NCBI GenBank assembly: GCA_039180865.1
Contig: JBCDCZ010000174.1
Coordinates: 1-9,713 of the forward strand
Direction: 5' to 3'
Length of the DNA: 9,713 nt
DNA from: JBCDCU01 sp039180865
GTDB lineage: Bacteria > Pseudomonadota > Alphaproteobacteria > Rhizobiales > JACESI01
Shown: positions 6,451 to 9,713 of the stretch, one piece after another
Numbering within the stretch: the stretch's first letter is position 1
Layout of the letters: each line of letters opens with the position of its first letter
Position numbers and translations under genes: made by a program
The notes under the pieces: generated by a model
Database searches by the model: none
Seen by the model: only the letters and a program-made list of their open reading frames with translations
What the model was told of the DNA's origin: nothing

Positions 6451-7106
6451 ATTCGGCACATGATCTCGGCGGTATGCAAGGCTTCGGCCCAGTCATTCCG
6501 GAACCGGTCAATCCGGTGTTTCACGGCGACTGGGAAGCCAGGGCGCTCGCCATCACCCTTGCCATGGGGGCATCCGGTAAATGGAACATCGATAAATCGC
6601 GGCATGCACGCGAAAGTTTGCCGCCAGCTCAATATCTGACGTCAACCTACTATGAGATCTGGATTGCAGCCCTGATAAAACTCATGATCAGTGAAGGTCT
6701 TGTCAGCGAGACGGAGGTGGCAACGGGAAAATCGGAAGCCCCGCCGGCACCAGTTGCCGGTGTGCTCGAGCCGGAAAAAGTGGTAGGCGTCCTGAAAGCG
6801 GGCGGTCCTTGTGACAGGCCTGCCGACACAGCTGCCCGGTTCGCGCCCGGCGATAAGGTGCGTGTGATAAAACGAAACCCTCTCGGCCATACGCGGGCAC
6901 CGCGATACGTTCGTGGAGTTATCGGTACGATCGCAGCGGTGAACGGTGGTTACGTCTATCCGGATTCCAATGCCCACGACCTCGGCGAAGACCCTCGCTG
7001 GCTCTACACTGTCGAGTTTGCGGCTCAGGCCGTCTGGGGAAAAGAAGCGCGACCCGGCGACCGGATCATGGCCGACCTTTGGGAGCCCTATCTTGAAACG
7101 CCCTAA
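6447..7106 (+). CDS. nthB: Nitrile hydratase beta subunit
   Basis: This 219-residue subunit pairs with the alpha chain and completes the active site. It starts with the family hallmark MNSAHDLGGMQGFGPV. R52 in SRHARESLPP corresponds to the conserved arginine that hydrogen-bonds the oxidised metal-ligand cysteines, and GHTRAPRYVRG contributes the second conserved arginine region. The C-terminal half (FAPGDKVRVI...GDRIMADLWEPYLE) is the SH3-like barrel typical of the subunit. A variable A/P/E-rich linker near residues 90-125 joins the two parts. ATG overlaps the alpha stop as ATGA and is preceded by AAAGGA at 8 nt, so the two chains should be translationally coupled and made in equal amounts. 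Length is normal and no key residue is missing. Confidence 0.96.
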   Translation: MNSAHDLGGMQGFGPVIPEPVNPVFHGDWEARALAITLAMGASGKWNIDKSRHARESLPPAQYLTSTYYEIWIAALIKLMISEGLVSETEVATGKSEAPPAPVAGVLEPEKVVGVLKAGGPCDRPADTAARFAPGDKVRVIKRNPLGHTRAPRYVRGVIGTIAAVNGGYVYPDSNAHDLGEDPRWLYTVEFAAQAVWGKEARPGDRIMADLWEPYLETP

Positions 7107-7458
7107 CGACGTGGCAATCCCGCAAAGTCTCCGCGAAGCGCTGCCGGACCTTCCTATCGAAGGAGATCAGCCGGTTTTTGCAGAACCCTGGCACGCAGAA
7201 GTCTTCTCAATAGCTTGCCTGCTGCACGAAAACGGTCATTTCACCTGGACAGAATGGGCAAGAACCCTGGGCGCCGTTATCGCGGAAATGCCGGATGATA
7301 CTGCCTATTATAAGTGTTGGTTGACGGCACTCGAACGCCTCACTCTACATAAGGGTATCCTGGACGCAGAGCTTCTTCAGGACCGTTATAACGCTTGGGA
7401 TGAGGCTGCCCGGTCCACACCGCACGGACAATCCATTAAACTCAAAGAGCCGCAATGA
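7093..7458 (+). CDS. Nitrile hydratase activator / accessory protein
   Basis: This 121-residue protein belongs to the small nitrile hydratase activator group (P14K/NhlE type). In cobalt enzymes this protein forms a complex with the alpha chain and is needed for cobalt insertion and cysteine oxidation (self-subunit swapping). Its core, FAEPWHAEVFSIACLLHENGHFTWTEWARTLG...YYKCWLTALERL, lines up by eye with FHGDWEARALAITLAMGASGKWNID...YYEIWIAALIKL of the beta subunit, the known kinship of these families. I chose TTG 7093, which overlaps nthB by 14 bp, because GGGAG at 7081-7085 is 7 nt upstream. GTG 7111 in the same frame has no ribosome binding site. A rare start and the overlap suggest lower output than the enzyme subunits, suiting a catalytic helper. 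No CxCC motif of the iron-type activator is present. Confidence 0.9.
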   Translation: MKRPNDVAIPQSLREALPDLPIEGDQPVFAEPWHAEVFSIACLLHENGHFTWTEWARTLGAVIAEMPDDTAYYKCWLTALERLTLHKGILDAELLQDRYNAWDEAARSTPHGQSIKLKEPQ

Positions 7459-7483
7459 GGCCGGCTGACAGGATGAGGCATTC

Positions 7484-8920
7484 ATGAGTGGTCAATCCTT
7501 CTTTCAGGGCCTGTTATCCAGTGTCTTCGATCGGGGCATTTCCTTCTCGCGCCAATCCGACAATCGACCGATTCTCGAACTGGCGGAAGCCCTTGTTTCG
7601 GAGCGTGGAGAGGTCTCCGGCACCAAAATCGCCCATGCGCTCCTCACGAAATACCAAACCCTAAGCACCGAAGAACGCGAAACCTTTCTGCTCGAAATCA
7701 ACGATGCCTTCGACGTTGACGCGACCGATGTGATGCATGCTGCGGAAAACTATGCCCGCGATCAATCTGCACCCAATCTGAAACGCTTACAGGAAGTCGC
7801 CGAGCCGCGGCGTCTTGAGTTGTTGAGACGCCTTAATGCCGCACCGGGCGGTACGCAAAGCCTTGTCCGTATGCGTGAGGATATCTTGGCACTTGTCAGG
7901 AAGCACAATCAGTTAAAGCGAACCGATGTCGACTTCGAGCATCTCTTCTCGTCATGGTTCAATCGCGGTTTCCTGGTGATGCGGCCGATCGACTGGCAAA
8001 CGCCAGCTCATATTCTCGAAAAGATCATCACCTACGAGGCGGTCCATGCGATCGACAGTTGGGACGATCTGCGTCGCAGATTGTTGCCAGAGGACCGCCG
8101 GTGTTTCGCCTTCTTTCATCCGGCTATGCCTGATGAACCTTTGATCTTCGTCGAGGTCGCTCTCACCAACAAAATCGAGAATTCAATACAAGAGGTCCTA
8201 GCCGAAGAGCGCACCATAATCGCCGACACCGAAGCGACGACGGCTGTCTTCTACTCGATCTCGAACTGCCAGCAAGGCCTGAAAGGCGTTTCCTTCGGCA
8301 ACATGCTCATCAAGCAGGTTGCTGACGATCTGTCACACAGCCTTCCCAATCTGAAGACTTTCGTCACCCTTTCACCGGTACCAGGCTTCATGTCGTGGTT
8401 GCATGAGGAAGCGGACCGGGATCCAGAATCAAAAGCAAAAGAGGCGTTGGATTACATCCGCGGCGCAGCGCGAGCAGGCGATGTTTACGAAGACCCGGAC
8501 ATGCAGCAAACACTGACAGGTCTTGCGGCGCGTTACTTCCTGATCGAAAAGCGCAGCGACAGGCAGCCTGTGGATCCGGTTTCGCGGTTTCATCTCGGGA
8601 ATGGCGCCAGCATTCGGCAGATCAATTGGGCCGGTGACGTATCAGAGAAGGGCTATACCCAATCAGCCGGTATCATGGTGAATTATCTCTACGACCTGAA
8701 TGAAGTTGAAGAAAACCACGAAGCCTACGCCAAAAACCGGGATATCAAAGCCCATAAAGCAATCAGGACGATGGCAGAGAAGAATCGCCCGCAAAAGCAG
8801 GAAAACGCGCCCGATCAAGCAACAAAACAGGCGCCGAACAACCCGGATGCGGCAACCGCTAACCAGCCTATAAACGGAAACGACGGAGAAAAAGCGTCAC
8901 AAGCGCTTGAGGATCTTTAG
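7484..8920 (+). CDS. matA: Malonyl-CoA decarboxylase
   Basis: This 478-residue enzyme converts malonyl-CoA to acetyl-CoA and CO2. The N-terminal half is the helical domain, and the C-terminal half is the acetyltransferase-like catalytic domain with FAFFHPAMPDEPLIFVEVAL, GLKGVSFGNMLIKQV and FVTLSPVPGFMSWL. S297 (LSPVPGF) and H370 (FHLGNGA) match the catalytic Ser/His pair of the human enzyme (S329/H423). No signal peptide is seen, so it is cytoplasmic. The last 60 or so residues form a hydrophilic tail rich in N, Q, A and K with no domain. AGGATGAGG lies 5 nt before ATG. The gene follows the activator gene by only 25 bp on the same strand, so cotranscription with nitrile hydratase is likely. 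matA is the name used for the enzyme in rhizobial malonate operons, but matB and matC are not adjacent here. Confidence 0.95.
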   Translation: MSGQSFFQGLLSSVFDRGISFSRQSDNRPILELAEALVSERGEVSGTKIAHALLTKYQTLSTEERETFLLEINDAFDVDATDVMHAAENYARDQSAPNLKRLQEVAEPRRLELLRRLNAAPGGTQSLVRMREDILALVRKHNQLKRTDVDFEHLFSSWFNRGFLVMRPIDWQTPAHILEKIITYEAVHAIDSWDDLRRRLLPEDRRCFAFFHPAMPDEPLIFVEVALTNKIENSIQEVLAEERTIIADTEATTAVFYSISNCQQGLKGVSFGNMLIKQVADDLSHSLPNLKTFVTLSPVPGFMSWLHEEADRDPESKAKEALDYIRGAARAGDVYEDPDMQQTLTGLAARYFLIEKRSDRQPVDPVSRFHLGNGASIRQINWAGDVSEKGYTQSAGIMVNYLYDLNEVEENHEAYAKNRDIKAHKAIRTMAEKNRPQKQENAPDQATKQAPNNPDAATANQPINGNDGEKASQALEDL

Positions 8921-8970
8921 GACAAAGCTTCGTGGGTAGCGCCTAAGCACGCGGAACCATGCAGTCTCAT

Positions 8971-9504
8971 TTAGGGACGTTCGAATGCGTCTTTCAGGCG
9001 TTGCATCTGACCGGCCAACGGATTGTCGCCCGCCGAGGTATCGGTCTTCTTCTCGTCGAGCGCCTCGTCGAAATGCATGATCTGTTCCTGCAGACGCTGC
9101 GACCGCTCAATCAGCAATTGCAATTCGCCCGGCAGATGGGTCCAGTTCTTCGCTTGTGACATCACGTCCTGGGCTTTGAGCTTAACCTTTTGCCGCTCTT
9201 CGCGTGCCTGTTCGATCGTCATCTCGCCTTCACTGACAGCGCGTTGCAGCAAGAGCCAGGAGGCAAGCTGCATGAGCCGTGTGGTAAGGCGCATCGATTC
9301 CGTCGCATAAGCAAGCGATGCTTCACGCTCAAGCAGTTTCGACTGCGTCCGTCCGGTGGTATCGAGATAGGTAGCCGCCTCCTCCACGAGGGTCATGCCC
9401 CGGTCGAACAGGTCGAGGAATGCCGGCGACTGCAACAAATGACCACTGAAGGCAACGACGCCGTCGTGATCCGCGATATCATTCTTTTCTCTGAAATCCG
9501 ACAT
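8971..9504 (-). CDS. rcdA: RcdA-like protein (DUF1465 family)
   Basis: This 177-residue, mostly helical protein has the DUF1465 core: FSGHLLQSPAFLDLFDRGMTLVEEAATYLD, then LAYATESMRLTTRLMQLASWLLLQRAV, and a charged coiled-coil-like end. In Caulobacter, RcdA is an adaptor that works with CpdR and PopA to deliver CtrA and other substrates to ClpXP during the cell cycle; the same role here is inferred from family. ATG 9504 was chosen because MSDFREKND... resembles the usual family N-terminus. ATG 9522 and GTG 9579 in the same frame would add residues with no family look and no better ribosome binding site. A weak -10 (TAAACT, 9552-9557) upstream would support the shorter starts. The gene converges on the malonyl-CoA decarboxylase gene across a 50-bp gap with no clear terminator. 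Confidence 0.88.
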   Translation of the reverse strand: MSDFREKNDIADHDGVVAFSGHLLQSPAFLDLFDRGMTLVEEAATYLDTTGRTQSKLLEREASLAYATESMRLTTRLMQLASWLLLQRAVSEGEMTIEQAREERQKVKLKAQDVMSQAKNWTHLPGELQLLIERSQRLQEQIMHFDEALDEKKTDTSAGDNPLAGQMQRLKDAFERP

Positions 9505-9624
9505 ATGCCCGCAATCCCGCATAACGCCAAAACTACACTCAGGATCATTGCAGTTTAGGTCAAATCTGTTTGAAAGCACAAGAGCAGGTGTGCCAGGTCA
9601 GCACGATAACAATTAGTTAAGGTT

Positions 9625-9653
9625 AAAAAAAAGCCGCTCTAAAGAAAGCGGCT
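9625..9653 (-). terminator. Rho-independent terminator of an unseen leftward gene
   Basis: On the minus strand a perfect 7-bp G/C-rich stem (AGCCGCT, 8-nt loop, AGCGGCT, 9632-9653) is followed directly by a T-run of seven to eight, then AACC. This is a textbook intrinsic terminator. Because it lies upstream of the rcdA-like gene, it must close a leftward transcript whose gene ends at or beyond the right edge of the window, so the rcdA-like gene should have its own promoter. Confidence 0.8.
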
Positions 9654-9713
9654 AAGTTAAAACAGGGAGGCGTCAAACTGGGTGGAACATCCACCCGGCC
9701 AAGAATCTCGCGA
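9654..9713. other. Right-edge stretch with a 7-bp hairpin, no assigned gene
   Basis: GGGTGGA (9680-9686) and TCCACCC (9690-9696) form a perfect stem with a 3-nt loop. The stretch may hold the 3' end of a leftward gene: minus-strand frames end at TGA (9673-9675) or TAA (9658-9660). Too few residues are available to identify a product. Confidence 0.4.

Noticed and set aside
9611..9626. TTAA-rich stretch as a CtrA site upstream of the rcdA-like gene
   Set aside because: The two TTAA halves are only 2 nt apart rather than the 7 expected for TTAA-N7-TTAA, and they overlap the terminator tail.

Overview
The window looks like chromosome from an alphaproteobacterium, most probably of the Hyphomicrobiales (Rhizobiales). 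The partial 16S rRNA is of alphaproteobacterial type. It lies beside an M23 peptidase whose N-terminal membrane segment and layout are familiar from that order, and the right end carries an RcdA/DUF1465 gene, a family largely confined to Alphaproteobacteria. Composition is moderately GC-rich throughout and no mobile element, tRNA or CRISPR array is visible. Genus cannot be named from this sequence.

Left end (1-1077): the 5' end of a 16S rRNA gene runs leftward off the window. Its leader is about 336 nt long, with stable hairpins (one with a C(UUCG)G tetraloop) and a boxA-like antitermination element. A good rrn promoter (TTGACT, 18 nt, TATAAC) sits behind phased A-tracts. Between this promoter and the next gene lie a perfect DnaA box and an 11-bp tandem repeat of related sequence.

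Envelope block (1078-5554): a membrane-anchored, catalytically complete M23 murein endopeptidase is followed on the same strand by a small secreted protein that may belong to the IalB family. Converging on these from the right is a secreted gamma-glutamyltranspeptidase with intact nucleophile and substrate-binding serines.

Nitrile block (5767-8920, + strand): a tight four-gene cluster, apparently one operon, encodes cobalt-type nitrile hydratase alpha and beta subunits, the small nitrile hydratase activator, and malonyl-CoA decarboxylase. The overlaps are 4 and 14 bp and the last gap is 25 bp. Together they would hydrate a nitrile to an amide and decarboxylate malonyl-CoA. The pairing raises the possibility of a route for malonate-derived nitriles such as cyanoacetate, but no amidase or malonyl-CoA synthetase is in the window. 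The alpha subunit carries a natural run of six histidines near its N-terminus.

Right end (8971-9713): a convergent rcdA-like gene, a cell-cycle proteolysis adaptor in Caulobacter, is preceded by a rho-independent terminator on the same strand. That terminator closes a gene lying beyond the window. The most unusual points are the nitrile hydratase/malonyl-CoA decarboxylase operon, the native His6 stretch, and the DnaA-box cluster upstream of the rRNA operon.
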